Origin: JBBDRW01 sp040905265
GTDB lineage: Bacteria; Bacteroidota; Rhodothermia; Balneolales; Balneolaceae
Direction of reading: 5' to 3'
Assembly (NCBI GenBank): GCA_040905265.1
Contig: JBBDRW010000083.1
Span: 1-38,443 of the forward strand
Length of the DNA stretch: 38,443 bases
Part shown: piece after piece, positions 8,080 through 15,126 of the stretch
Layout of the letters: every line of letters begins with the position of its first letter
Numbering within the stretch: the stretch's first letter is position 1
The notes under the pieces: generated by a model
What the model was told of the DNA's origin: nothing
What the model saw: the letters and a program-made list of their open reading frames with translations, nothing else
The model's database searches: none
Position numbers and translations under genes: made by a program

Positions 8080-8607
8080 TCACAAGACCCGTCGAACCCC
8101 AAGAAATCTGCTGGACCAATAGTGCTCATCCAAACCGGATACCATCACTCCGGAGGAGACAGAGGCATGTAAAAAATCATCCCCGGAGAGAGCGATGCCG
8201 ACATGAAGATCCCGCCTTGTCGTACGGAAAAAGATCAGGTCTCCGGGACGAATTGCGCCCCTGCGGACCCCCTGGCCAACCCGGATCTGCTCCCGGGTAT
8301 TTCTGGGCAGCATCACATCGAAATAGTCGCTTAGTACAATCTGCATAAAGGAGGAGCAATCGACCCCGTCCGGTCCTGATCCACCCAGTTGATAGGGTGT
8401 TCCCTCCCAATCCGCATACGCAGCCTGAAGCTGGTTCTGTATCTCCTCCGTAGAAATAGATGCGGACAGTGACGAGCGACTGAGTGTCGCTTCCTGTCCC
8501 GCAGCGGGTACGCCTGTCCGGCCGGCAACTCCGCACGAGGTGAACAGCAAAAGCAGGGTTATCAACTGCAAACGTTGGAATCGTCCTGTTTTCCCGGAAT
8601 TGAACAT
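8080..8607 (-). CDS. NlpC/P60 family cell-wall peptidase lipoprotein
   Basis: A 175-residue envelope protein with an N-terminal lipoprotein signal (LITLLLLFTSC, Cys25), a short linker, and one NlpC/P60 papain-fold domain (about 60-175). The catalytic cysteine is Cys84 in GVDCSSFMQ, the base His135 in LHVGIAL and the third polar residue His147 in FLHASV; PGDLIFF is the conserved strand between them. By family knowledge such enzymes cut the D-Glu-gamma-DAP bond in peptidoglycan stem peptides. Length and layout are like Spr/NlpC (MepS-type) lipoproteins. It is divergent from pdxJ with 96 nt between starts and convergent with the small membrane protein. It fits the wall-synthesis theme but is not in the dcw operon. 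Confidence 0.9.
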   Translation of the reverse strand: MFNSGKTGRFQRLQLITLLLLFTSCGVAGRTGVPAAGQEATLSRSSLSASISTEEIQNQLQAAYADWEGTPYQLGGSGPDGVDCSSFMQIVLSDYFDVMLPRNTREQIRVGQGVRRGAIRPGDLIFFRTTRRDLHVGIALSGDDFLHASVSSGVMVSGLDEHYWSSRFLGVRRVL

Positions 8608-8703
8608 AACCGTACTATTTTGGAGTTGGTTTCTGTATTTTTGGGGTACTGACCAGATGACATTGATAAACCTCCGGTAAAATAATTAAAAAACAAAAAC
8701 CAG

Positions 8704-9429
8704 ATGCAACTACTTGTCAATATCGATCATGTGGCTACCTTGAGAAATGCCCGGGAAGAGGGGTATCCGGATCCAGTCATAGCAGCTGAATTGTGTGAAA
8801 AAGCGGGTGCAGCAGGAATTGTATTTCACCTGAGGGGTGACCGAAGGCATATCCGTGACCAGGATATTCACCGTCTGAAAAAGAGTGTACACGGGATACT
8901 CGATTTTGAAATGGCGGCAACAGATGAGATGATCCGAATTTGTTCGGATATTGGTCCTCACATGGCAACACTGGTTCCCGAAAGCCGTGAAGAGTTAACT
9001 ACCGAAGGCGGGCTGATGCTGAAAAAAGAGATCGTCTCGGATCTGCAAAATCGGGTGCTCCCTCCCCTTCAGGGGAAGGGGATAGAGATCAGCCTCTTTC
9101 TGGACCCCGTACCAGAGGATATCCTTCAGGCGGCGCGGCTGAAAGTTGAAGCCATAGAACTCCATACCGGCACCTATGCAAACTGCCGGTCTGACAGAGA
9201 GCGTGAAGAGGAGCTGAGCCGTTTGAGAGAGGGTGCCGAACTGGCCCATTCAAAAGGGCTGAAAGTAAATGCCGGACACGGGTTGAACCAGAAAAACCTT
9301 CCGGCACTGATAAAACACGTGCCCCACCTGAATGATATCAGTATCGGACATGCCCTGATTTCCGATGCCCTTTTTACCGGCCTGGAACAGACTGTACGAA
9401 ACTATATTTCGATATTGAGCGGGAGTTGA
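8704..9429 (+). CDS. pdxJ: Pyridoxine 5'-phosphate synthase PdxJ
   Basis: Condenses 1-deoxy-D-xylulose 5-phosphate with 3-amino-2-oxopropyl phosphate to make pyridoxine 5'-phosphate, the last step of DXP-dependent vitamin B6 synthesis in the cytoplasm. The 241-residue length is typical. Signature segments are at the expected places: NIDHVATLRNAR (6-17), VFHLRGDRRHI (active-site His/Arg loop), DFEMAATDEM, LHTGTYA, VNAGHGLN and ISIGHALISDAL near the end. The ATG at 8704 directly opens the conserved first strand. The stop is one base from the era start, so the two are probably cotranscribed. The PLP product is the cofactor of MetY encoded 1.4 kb downstream. Confidence 0.97.
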   Translation: MQLLVNIDHVATLRNAREEGYPDPVIAAELCEKAGAAGIVFHLRGDRRHIRDQDIHRLKKSVHGILDFEMAATDEMIRICSDIGPHMATLVPESREELTTEGGLMLKKEIVSDLQNRVLPPLQGKGIEISLFLDPVPEDILQAARLKVEAIELHTGTYANCRSDREREEELSRLREGAELAHSKGLKVNAGHGLNQKNLPALIKHVPHLNDISIGHALISDALFTGLEQTVRNYISILSGS

Positions 9430-9430
9430 T

Positions 9431-10318
9431 ATGACGAGCGAACCGAGCCACAAATCCGGATACGTTGCCATCATCGGCCGGCCGAATGCAGGCAAGTCGA
9501 CCCTGATGAATACACTGCTCGGGAATAAAATTTCGATCGCTACGCATAAACCCCAAACTACCCGGCATCAGGTGATCGGGATACATTCGGATGACCGCTC
9601 CCAGATTATCTTTCTTGACACCCCCGGGGTACTGATTCCAAAATATGAACTGCAGAGTGCCATGATGCGGTTCGTTGAGAGGGCAAAGAATGATGCCGAC
9701 CTGATCCTTCTGATCGTGGACAGTACAGAACGAACACTGCCGAAACAGCTCATCCAGCTGCTGGAATCCATTCGGGTTCCACTTTTTCTGATCGTCAACA
9801 AGATGGACCTGACAGATCAAAACCGTGCAGAGATCCTGGCCAAAGAGATCGGCACACAAATCAAGATTCACACAACCTTCTATCTCTCCGCCCTTACCGG
9901 CGAGGGGACAGAACCGCTGCTCCCGGCAATCCGGGATCAGCTGAACGATGGGCCGCCCTATTACCCGAAAGATATTCTCAGCGAGCAGCCGATGCGGTTT
10001 TTTGCTTCGGAATTAATTCGTGAGCAGATCTTTCTTCAGTTCCATGAAGAGATCCCCTACTCCTGCACGGTAGAAATTGCTCAGTACGAAGAGCGGGAGG
10101 AGCTTGATTTTGTCAGTGCAGACATCATCGTCAACCGCAAATCCCAGAAGGGGATGCTGATCGGCAAAGGGGGTAAGGCGATCAAAAAACTTGGCATTGA
10201 AGCGCGAAAAGCGATTGAAGATTTTTCCGGGCGTAAAATTTATCTGGACCTTCATGTTAAAGTACGCGAGAAGTGGAGAGAAAAAGAGAACTGGGTCAGA
10301 AACCTCGGCTATCAATAA
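9431..10318 (+). CDS. era: GTPase Era
   Basis: Essential GTPase that binds the 3' end of 16S rRNA and helps mature the 30S subunit. The 295-residue protein shows the G1 loop GRPNAGKST (16-24), the switch region with PQTTRH, G3 DTPG (63-66), G4 NKMD (123-126) and a C-terminal KH RNA-binding domain with GKGGKAIKKLG (245-255), which is the full Era layout. It starts one base after the pdxJ stop, and an RNA-hairpin terminator (10501-10528) lies about 180 nt downstream. Confidence 0.97.
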   Translation: MTSEPSHKSGYVAIIGRPNAGKSTLMNTLLGNKISIATHKPQTTRHQVIGIHSDDRSQIIFLDTPGVLIPKYELQSAMMRFVERAKNDADLILLIVDSTERTLPKQLIQLLESIRVPLFLIVNKMDLTDQNRAEILAKEIGTQIKIHTTFYLSALTGEGTEPLLPAIRDQLNDGPPYYPKDILSEQPMRFFASELIREQIFLQFHEEIPYSCTVEIAQYEEREELDFVSADIIVNRKSQKGMLIGKGGKAIKKLGIEARKAIEDFSGRKIYLDLHVKVREKWREKENWVRNLGYQ

Positions 10319-10352
10319 GAAAAACCATCACCCTCTATTCCCTAATCCGGTT

Positions 10353-10380
10353 TTGCAAAGGGTATATTTATTGATATATT
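10353..10380 (+). promoter_or_regulatory. Candidate promoter for the structured unit
   Basis: TTGCAA (10353-10358) and TATATT (10375-10380) with 16 nt between resemble -35/-10 boxes and would start RNA near 10387. Only a consensus match; sigma-factor preference of this organism is unknown. Confidence 0.3.
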
Positions 10381-10386
10381 TACATG

Positions 10387-10528
10387 TATGCAAACAGTCC
10401 TCGTACAGATCGAATCCCTCAGATGTGCCACAACCATGGCATGTTGTATGTGTTTGTTTCCATAACTGACGGAGGGAAGTACCAGACTGATACAGTTGCC
10501 AAACCCTCCACTGAGTGAGGGTTTTTTT
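10387..10528 (+). ncRNA. Unassigned structured RNA or attenuator leader
   Basis: A roughly 140-nt segment ends in an intrinsic terminator and has several helices: CAAACA/TGTTTG (10391-10396 with 10451-10456) enclosing a strong 8-bp hairpin ATGTGCCA-CAACCA-TGGCATGT (10423-10444), and AACTG/CAGTT (10464-10468 with 10493-10497). Four short segments can pair in competing ways: CCCTC 10416-10420, GGAGGG 10471-10476, CCCTCC 10504-10509 and GAGGG 10517-10521. That is 1:2 plus 3:4 (terminator) or 2:3 (antiterminator), the classic attenuation topology. I could not match it to T-box, SRP, 6S or other known motifs. It could be a small RNA or an upstream control unit for metY. Confidence 0.35.
10501..10528 (+). 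terminator. Intrinsic terminator downstream of era
   Basis: Arms AAACCCTC (10501-10508) and GAGGGTTT (10517-10524) with an 8-nt loop, running into seven T (10522-10528). The 5' arm can alternatively pair with GGAGGG at 10471-10476. Confidence 0.8.
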
Positions 10529-10550
10529 GTATCGGCAAACGAATGGAAAC

Positions 10551-10599
10551 CTTTGAAAAAACAAGCTTGTTTAGTAAAACACAGCACTTTTTTTCAAAG
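10551..10599. repeat. Inverted repeat with nested palindrome before the SAM riboswitch
   Basis: CTTTGAAAAAA (10551-10561) is exactly complementary to TTTTTTCAAAG (10589-10599), and the perfect palindrome AACAAGCTTGTT (10560-10571) lies at the inner edge. It is about 30 nt upstream of the aptamer, where the metY promoter would be expected, so an operator is possible. No known motif recognised. Confidence 0.35.
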
Positions 10600-10628
10600 C
10601 CATCCAGACGGTGTTCTTTTAAATTATA

Positions 10629-10755
10629 GCTCTTATTCAGAAAGGTGGAGGGAACAGGCCCTGTGAAACCTTAGCAACCGTCCCAACCCGATTACCGGGA
10701 TTGGGAGCCAGGTGCTAATTCCTGCCCCTGGATACCGGGGGGAAGATGAGAAGCG
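10629..10755 (+). promoter_or_regulatory. SAM-I (S-box) riboswitch aptamer
   Basis: The consensus of the SAM-I aptamer is plain: P1 5' strand CTTATT (10632 region), GGTGGAGGGA, GGCCCTGTGAAACC, TTAGCAACC, a variable P3-like stem CCCAACCCG/TTGGG, GGTGCTAATTCCTGC (the kink-turn/pseudoknot partner side) and the P1 3' strand GAAGATGAG (10742-10750). By established knowledge S-adenosylmethionine binding stabilises P1 and favours the downstream terminator, switching off methionine synthesis genes when SAM is plentiful. Its position 118 nt upstream of metY supports this. Confidence 0.95.
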
Positions 10756-10769
10756 AGGTTACAAGTAGC

Positions 10770-10838
10770 AAAAGCCTCTTCCGAACTCTTCTCCCGGGTC
10801 TGCAAAAGCAGCAGGATAGTTCAGAAGAGGCTTTTTTT
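10770..10838 (+). terminator. SAM riboswitch expression-platform terminator
   Basis: AAAGCCTCTTC (10771-10781) pairs with GAAGAGGCTTT (10824-10834), extended inside by GAACT/AGTTC (10783-10787, 10818-10822), followed by T 10832-10838. GAGAAG of the P1 3' strand (10748-10753) can instead pair with CTTCTC (10788-10793), a candidate antiterminator when SAM is absent. Transcription-level control is therefore likely. Confidence 0.9.
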
Positions 10839-10872
10839 ATATCAACCAATTATTAACACAACAGGAAACATT

Positions 10873-12189
10873 ATGAGTAACGAAGAAAACAAGCGTAACT
10901 ACCGGTTCGAAACGTTGCAACTACACGCGGGGCAGGAGCCGGACCCGACAACCGGATCCCGGGCAGTACCGATCTACCAGACGACCTCTTATCAGTTTAA
11001 AGATACCGAACATGCTGCTTCACTCTTTGCACTAAAGGAGTTTGGCAATATTTACACCCGGATCATGAATCCGACTACGGATGTCTTTGAAAAACGAATT
11101 GCTGCACTCGAAGGTGGAGCGGCAGCCGTTGGAACAGCCTCCGGACAATCGGCTCAGTTTCTTGCACTGACCAATCTGGCTGAAGCGGGAGACAATATCG
11201 TCTCCACACCGTTTCTCTATGGAGGAACCTACAATCAGTTGAAAGTGAGCCTCCCCAGGCTCGGCATCAAAACCCGCTTTGTTGAGGGAGATACTCTGGA
11301 TGCTTACGAAAAGGAGATCGACGACAAAACCAAAGCGATCTATGTCGAATCGATCGGTAACCCGCGCGGAAACGTCCCCGATTTTGAAGGGCTGTCGAAA
11401 ATCGCTCAAAACCATGGAATAGCTCTCGTGGTAGATAATACCTTTGGGGCTGCCGGAGCGATTGCACGACCGATCGATTACGGCGCCAATGTCGTTGTCG
11501 AATCGGCTACCAAATGGATCGGCGGCCACGGTACCAGTATCGGTGGTGTCCTTGTGGATGCAGGGAATTTCAACTGGGCCAACGGTAACTATCCCGCATT
11601 TACTGAGCCGGCACCAGGGTATCACGGAATAAACTTCTGGGAGATATTCGGGGCGGACGGGCCGTTCGGAAATATTGCATTTGCCATCCGTGCCCGGGTA
11701 GAAGGCCTTCGGGATTACGGGCCGGCACAATCCCCGTTCAACAGTTTCCTCTTTCTGCAAGGCCTTGAGACACTGTCTCTCCGTGCGGAACGCCACTGCG
11801 AAAATGCACTGAAACTTGCGGAATGGCTCCAGGAGCAGGATTCGGTAGAGTGGGTCAACTACACAGGACTCCCGGACCACCCCTATCATGAGCGGGCGAA
11901 AAAGTATCTTCAGCCGGGTAAATTCGGTGCTGTCCTGAACTTCGGCATCAAAGGAGGGTACAAGGCGGGGCAGGCGTTTATCAACAACGTGGAACTCTCC
12001 AGCCACCTCGCCAACGTCGGGGACGCCAAAACCCTGGTTATTCACCCGTCATCCACGACTCACCAGCAATTGAATGAGACGGAACAGGCTTCCAGCGGGG
12101 TTACTCCGGATCTGGTCCGTGTATCTGCTGGCCTTGAGCACATTGACGATATCATTGAAGACTTCGAAATCGCATTCAAAAGTCTCTGA
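10873..12189 (+). CDS. metY: O-acetylhomoserine sulfhydrylase (PLP-dependent) MetY
   Basis: Converts O-acetyl-L-homoserine plus sulfide to L-homocysteine and acetate in the cytoplasm. The 438-residue length and extra insertions relative to cystathionine gamma-synthase are typical of MetY/Met17. Visible Cys/Met-metabolism PLP-enzyme landmarks are the N-terminal substrate-binding region with AVPIYQTTSYQF and YTRIMNPTTDVFE (61-73), the phosphate-binding ASGQSAQ (89-95), VVDNTFGA (187-193), and the PLP-binding Lys214 in VESATKWIGGHG. The family insertion FTEPAPGYHG is also present, and the end VRVSAGLEHIDDIIEDFE is conserved. It is under the SAM riboswitch immediately upstream and is followed after 130 nt by metX, which makes its substrate. 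Confidence 0.96.
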   Translation: MSNEENKRNYRFETLQLHAGQEPDPTTGSRAVPIYQTTSYQFKDTEHAASLFALKEFGNIYTRIMNPTTDVFEKRIAALEGGAAAVGTASGQSAQFLALTNLAEAGDNIVSTPFLYGGTYNQLKVSLPRLGIKTRFVEGDTLDAYEKEIDDKTKAIYVESIGNPRGNVPDFEGLSKIAQNHGIALVVDNTFGAAGAIARPIDYGANVVVESATKWIGGHGTSIGGVLVDAGNFNWANGNYPAFTEPAPGYHGINFWEIFGADGPFGNIAFAIRARVEGLRDYGPAQSPFNSFLFLQGLETLSLRAERHCENALKLAEWLQEQDSVEWVNYTGLPDHPYHERAKKYLQPGKFGAVLNFGIKGGYKAGQAFINNVELSSHLANVGDAKTLVIHPSSTTHQQLNETEQASSGVTPDLVRVSAGLEHIDDIIEDFEIAFKSL

Positions 12190-12205
12190 CCGATATCATA
12201 ATTGT

Positions 12206-12245
12206 GAAGCCGGCCCGTACCTGCACCTTTGCCGGTACGGGCTTC
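12206..12245 (+). terminator. Hairpin between metY and metX (attenuator candidate)
   Basis: GAAG plus CCCGTACC (12206-12209, 12214-12221) pairs with GGTACGGG plus CTTC (12234-12245), giving a long stable stem. The following sequence is TTCCCTGTTTT, so the T-run is poor. It could reduce read-through from metY to metX-hom or protect the metY mRNA end. Confidence 0.45.
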
Positions 12246-12319
12246 TTCCCTGTTTTAAGAACCGGGTTGTTTCAATTGATTAAAAAACGACCTCTATTTT
12301 TTAACCACTGTGAAGGAGT

Positions 12320-13369
12320 ATGAATCAGGGAATTACAAAAAAAATACTCTCTAAACCGTTTACTACTGAATCCGGCACCCGATTTGAGAATCCGGTTGTG
12401 GCGTATAAAACCTGGGGGTCACTCAATGAGAACCGGGACAACGCAATCGTCATCTGCCATGCCCTGACGGGCCATGCCGCTGCAGATGAATGGTTCCCCG
12501 GCCTGATCGGCAAAGGTGCCATTTGTAATCCGGAGACACATTTTATCATCTGTATCAATGTCCCCGGCAGCTGTTACGGCTCGATCGGCCCCCTTACGGA
12601 AAACCCGGAAACGGGAAAACCGTGGCAAGCCGGCTTTCCGGAACTCACGATCCGGGATATGGTACGGTTTCAGCAGCAACTCCTTGATGAACTGGGTGTC
12701 CGGGGAATTGAATTTGTTCTTGGCGGTTCTATGGGGGGGATGCAGGCACTGGAGTTTTCCATTATAGACCCGCGTGTACGGGCTGCCATCCCGATCGCAA
12801 TGGGCAAAGCCCATACCCCCTGGGCCATTGGTATCAGCCATGTACAACGCCACGCGATTGTCAATGACCCGAACTGGAACAACGGATTTTATCCGCAAGG
12901 CCAACAGCCTGAACTGGGCCTGGCGAATGCCAGGATGCTTGCGATGTTAACCTATCGCTACCCGACAGATTACGAAAATAAATTCGGACGTGACCTGCAA
13001 CCTGGTGAAGAGATCTATAAAGTAGAATCCTATCTGAACTATCAGGGGAAGAAGCTGGTTGACCGGTTCGACGCCAATACGTATGTGATCCTCTCCAAAG
13101 CGATGGATCGTCACGATGTCTCGTTCGGCCGCAGTTCCTATAAAGAGGTACTCGGAAACGTTGACATTCCTGCACTGGTCATCGGGGTAGACACAGACCT
13201 GCTCTACCCGGTCTCGGAACAGAAAGAGCTTGCTCAACTGCTGAAACAGGGTGAGTATGCAGAAATAGAGTCACCTCATGGTCACGATGCATTTCTGATA
13301 GAGTTCGAACAGATGAACAGAATCATCCGCTCCTTTCTTACATCGATCAAACACATTAATTCACTATAA
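12320..13369 (+). CDS. metX: Homoserine O-acetyltransferase MetX
   Basis: Acetylates L-homoserine with acetyl-CoA, giving the substrate of MetY. This is an alpha/beta-hydrolase fold protein of 349 residues. The nucleophile is Ser137 in LGGSMGGMQALEF, the acid is Asp in VIGVDTDLLYP and the base is His in SPHGHDAFLIE, all in order. ALTGHAAADEW (48-58) and NVPGSCYGSIGP (80-91) are the conserved loops of the MetX family. Some family members use succinyl-CoA, and sequence motifs alone do not fully exclude this, but the pairing with MetY favours acetyl. An AAGGAG lies only 1 nt from the ATG, which is close for a ribosome site. Its stop codon abuts the hom start with no gap. Confidence 0.94.
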   Translation: MNQGITKKILSKPFTTESGTRFENPVVAYKTWGSLNENRDNAIVICHALTGHAAADEWFPGLIGKGAICNPETHFIICINVPGSCYGSIGPLTENPETGKPWQAGFPELTIRDMVRFQQQLLDELGVRGIEFVLGGSMGGMQALEFSIIDPRVRAAIPIAMGKAHTPWAIGISHVQRHAIVNDPNWNNGFYPQGQQPELGLANARMLAMLTYRYPTDYENKFGRDLQPGEEIYKVESYLNYQGKKLVDRFDANTYVILSKAMDRHDVSFGRSSYKEVLGNVDIPALVIGVDTDLLYPVSEQKELAQLLKQGEYAEIESPHGHDAFLIEFEQMNRIIRSFLTSIKHINSL

Positions 13370-14479
13370 ATGGCTATCTCAAGCGCAATTAAACTTGTTG
13401 AACCCACAGACGCAGCAGCAGGAGAAAAAAAGCGGGTCCGAATATTTCTGGCCGGAGTTGGTGCGGTCGGCGGGACACTGATTCAACAGCTCAACCGGCT
13501 TCGTCATCCTAAATTTGATCTGGAGATAACAGGGATCTGTAACCACTCCCGTGTACTCTGGAACCGGAACCATGACCTGCGCTATTTCACACAGGATGAA
13601 CTCTCAAATGGGGCCCCAAAAAATTGGGATGATATCATCACCCGGCTGGATGCAACGGACAAACACCCGGTGATTTTTGTAGATGCAACCGGAAGCCAGG
13701 AAGTGGCCCGCCTCTATCTCGATCTGCTGACATCCGGAATCCATATCGTAACACCGAGCAAGCTCGCAAACGCCGGTGACCAGACCTATTTTAATGACCT
13801 GCAAAAGACAGCCCGGGAGAAACAGGTTCACTACCTCTACGAGACTACTGTCGGGGCGGGACTGCCGGTGATCCGGTCGATTCAGGACCTGTTGGAATCG
13901 GGGGACGAAATCCTGGAGATCAGCGGCGTAGTCTCCGGAACGATGACCTATCTGTTCGACCAGCTTGAAAACGGGCACCCGTTCAGTAAGGCGATCGTCA
14001 ATGCGCGGACACTGGGCTATGCAGAGCCCGACCCGAGAGACGACCTATCCGGAGAAGATGTGGTCCGGAAATTTTTAATCCTTGCACGTACCTGCGGCCT
14101 GACGATCGAACGGAACGAAGTAGATGTAGAGACACTGATTCCGGACTCTCTCGCCAAGGTAGACTCCACAACATACCTTGAATCGGTTTCGGAGTATGAC
14201 CAGTTATGGACCGAACGGATGGAAAAGGAACTGGGCAGGAATCAAACGTTACGATATGTCGGGAGTCTCCTGAACGGACGTATCCGTGTCGGGATTGAAT
14301 CGGTAGGCAAAAAGTCTCCACTGGGCCAGCTCTCCGGAACCAACAATCTGTTCCAGATCAAGACAGGCCGTTACTTTGATCAGCCATTAATTATTCAGGG
14401 GCCGGGAGCCGGAAAAGAGGTGACAGCGGCCGGGGTATTGAGTGATATCTTAAAAGTTACAGAACGTGTCTGTTCCTAG
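13370..14479 (+). CDS. hom: Homoserine dehydrogenase
   Basis: Reduces aspartate semialdehyde to homoserine, feeding methionine and threonine. The 369 residues contain a Rossmann fold (FLAGVGAVGG, glycines 29-35), VTPSKLANAG with Lys131, YETTVGAGLPVIRS, GVVSGTMTYLFDQL and the catalytic YAEPDPRDDLSGEDVVRK (217-234). It resembles the dehydrogenase half of fused aspartokinase-homoserine dehydrogenases: there is no ACT regulatory domain and no kinase domain. The ATG is the base after the metX stop, so metX-hom is translationally linked and probably under the SAM riboswitch. The TAG stop lies inside a dispersed repeat (14476-14525), which may have set the present C-terminus VTERVCS. Confidence 0.93.
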   Translation: MAISSAIKLVEPTDAAAGEKKRVRIFLAGVGAVGGTLIQQLNRLRHPKFDLEITGICNHSRVLWNRNHDLRYFTQDELSNGAPKNWDDIITRLDATDKHPVIFVDATGSQEVARLYLDLLTSGIHIVTPSKLANAGDQTYFNDLQKTAREKQVHYLYETTVGAGLPVIRSIQDLLESGDEILEISGVVSGTMTYLFDQLENGHPFSKAIVNARTLGYAEPDPRDDLSGEDVVRKFLILARTCGLTIERNEVDVETLIPDSLAKVDSTTYLESVSEYDQLWTERMEKELGRNQTLRYVGSLLNGRIRVGIESVGKKSPLGQLSGTNNLFQIKTGRYFDQPLIIQGPGAGKEVTAAGVLSDILKVTERVCS

Positions 14480-14525
14480 GAGTCTGTCGGACTTACGCCA
14501 TATCACATGGTTGACAGGACACTAG
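14476..14525 (+). repeat. Dispersed intergenic repeat, copy A
   Basis: CTAGGAGTCTGTCG (14476-14489) and CATGGTTGAC (14506-14515), 16 nt apart, recur in the same order but directly adjacent on the minus strand at 30644-30621 (copy B). The segment is bounded by CTAG at both ends (14476-14479 and 14522-14525), and its ends CTAGGAGTCTGTC and GACAGGACACTAG are imperfect inverted repeats. The TAG is the hom stop codon. It looks like a small non-autonomous mobile repeat or insertion scar. Confidence 0.5.
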
Positions 14526-14542
14526 TGTTGACACAACACTAG
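14522..14542. terminator. Perfect hairpin between convergent hom and tatA
   Basis: CTAGTGTTG (14522-14530), loop ACA, CAACACTAG (14534-14542), a perfect 9-bp stem that overlaps the tatA stop codon. No T-run on either strand, so termination by the intrinsic route is uncertain. Confidence 0.4.
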
Positions 14543-14742
14543 AACTGCTCATCCGGTTTGGAATCCCTCTCTTTTCCTGACTCGATAGAGTCATCATCAT
14601 CATCATCTGTGTCTTTCGCTTTTCGAAATTCCACAATCCCCCGTCCAAGCCCTCTTGCAAGTTGAGGAATCTTCTTGCCGCCAAAAAGGAAAAGAAGAAC
14701 AAGAATAATTAATACCCACTCCATACCGCCAAAAGCTCCCAT
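14539..14742 (-). CDS. tatA: Sec-independent protein translocase TatA/TatE family
   Basis: A 67-residue subunit of the twin-arginine translocase, which moves folded proteins across the inner membrane. It has a short N-terminal membrane helix (MEWVLIILVLLFLF), the family hinge FGGKKIP, an amphipathic helix (QLARGLGRGIVEFRKA) and a polar tail with seven Asp in eight residues. The frame extends upstream to 14829, but ATG 14742 has an AGGA six bases before it and leaves the membrane helix at the N-terminus; ATG 14724 is a second option. TatA and TatB cannot always be told apart; the short tail favours TatA/E. It is divergent from the dcw cluster across a 478-nt control region. Confidence 0.9.
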   Translation of the reverse strand: MGAFGGMEWVLIILVLLFLFGGKKIPQLARGLGRGIVEFRKAKDTDDDDDDSIESGKERDSKPDEQF

Positions 14743-14956
14743 ATAGATCCTGATACTAAGTGATAAATGCTGTGTACCGCTGCGTCCGCATTTTGCACAC
14801 AGAGTTCTGACTAAAATAACTGTTTCCAACCGTCAATGCATAATTCATTTCAAAAGTTGGAGAAATAGAAGATCGTTCGGTCCAAAATCCCTACCCAGCT
14901 TAATCAGAGTGAAAATTTCATCTCTCCCGGCCATGCCACTCCTGTGAGTTAATAAG

Positions 14957-14992
14957 TTATCCACATATATTATATGTAATATATGTGTAAAT
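14957..14992. promoter_or_regulatory. DnaA box with AT-rich perfect palindrome
   Basis: TTATCCACA (14957-14965) is the exact DnaA-box consensus. An oppositely oriented near-box, ATTTACACA on the minus strand (14992-14984), has one mismatch. Between and overlapping them is a perfect 10-bp inverted repeat ACATATATTA/TAATATATGT (14963-14972, 14977-14986). Possible DnaA control of the division cluster or of tatA; a single good box argues against a full oriC. Confidence 0.45.
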
Positions 14993-15096
14993 ATATCTTT
15001 TCTGTTTATAACTATCCATTTTTGGCTTACACAAGCTGAAACAAGGCATTATTCATGTTCAATCAAGATAATTATTTGCTTTTTCAACTATTTTTC

Positions 15097-15126
15097 TTGA
15101 CAAGATCTATTTGAATGGGGTACATT
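15097..15126 (+). promoter_or_regulatory. Candidate promoter of the dcw operon
   Basis: TTGACA (15097-15102), 18 nt, TACATT (15121-15126). RNA would begin near 15133, within the MraZ boxes, as expected for an autorepressed mraZ promoter. Confidence 0.5.

Larger units (their letters stand above)
10319..10872. other. 554-base gene-free regulatory region between era and metY
   Basis: This gap contains, in order: a possible promoter (TTGCAA 10353-10358, 16 nt, TATATT 10375-10380), a structured unit ending in an intrinsic terminator (10387-10528), an 11-bp inverted repeat with a nested AACAAGCTTGTT palindrome (10551-10599), a SAM-I riboswitch aptamer (10629-10755) and its terminator (10770-10838). 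Short open frames here have no coding character. The SAM part clearly controls metY; the first half has no assigned role. Confidence 0.7.

Noticed and set aside
10460..10528. Possible T-box or SRP RNA because of GGAGGGAAGTACC
   Set aside because: The flanks do not pair around a tetraloop as in SRP domain IV, and the T-box GGTGGNACC core is absent.
11032..12045. Long minus-strand open frame (337 codons) antisense to metY
   Set aside because: Overlaps fully a clear PLP enzyme; no family motif, no ribosome site.
14950..15120. Chromosome origin (oriC)
   Set aside because: Only one exact DnaA box and one near-match; no cluster of boxes and no dnaA, dnaN, gidA or similar neighbours.
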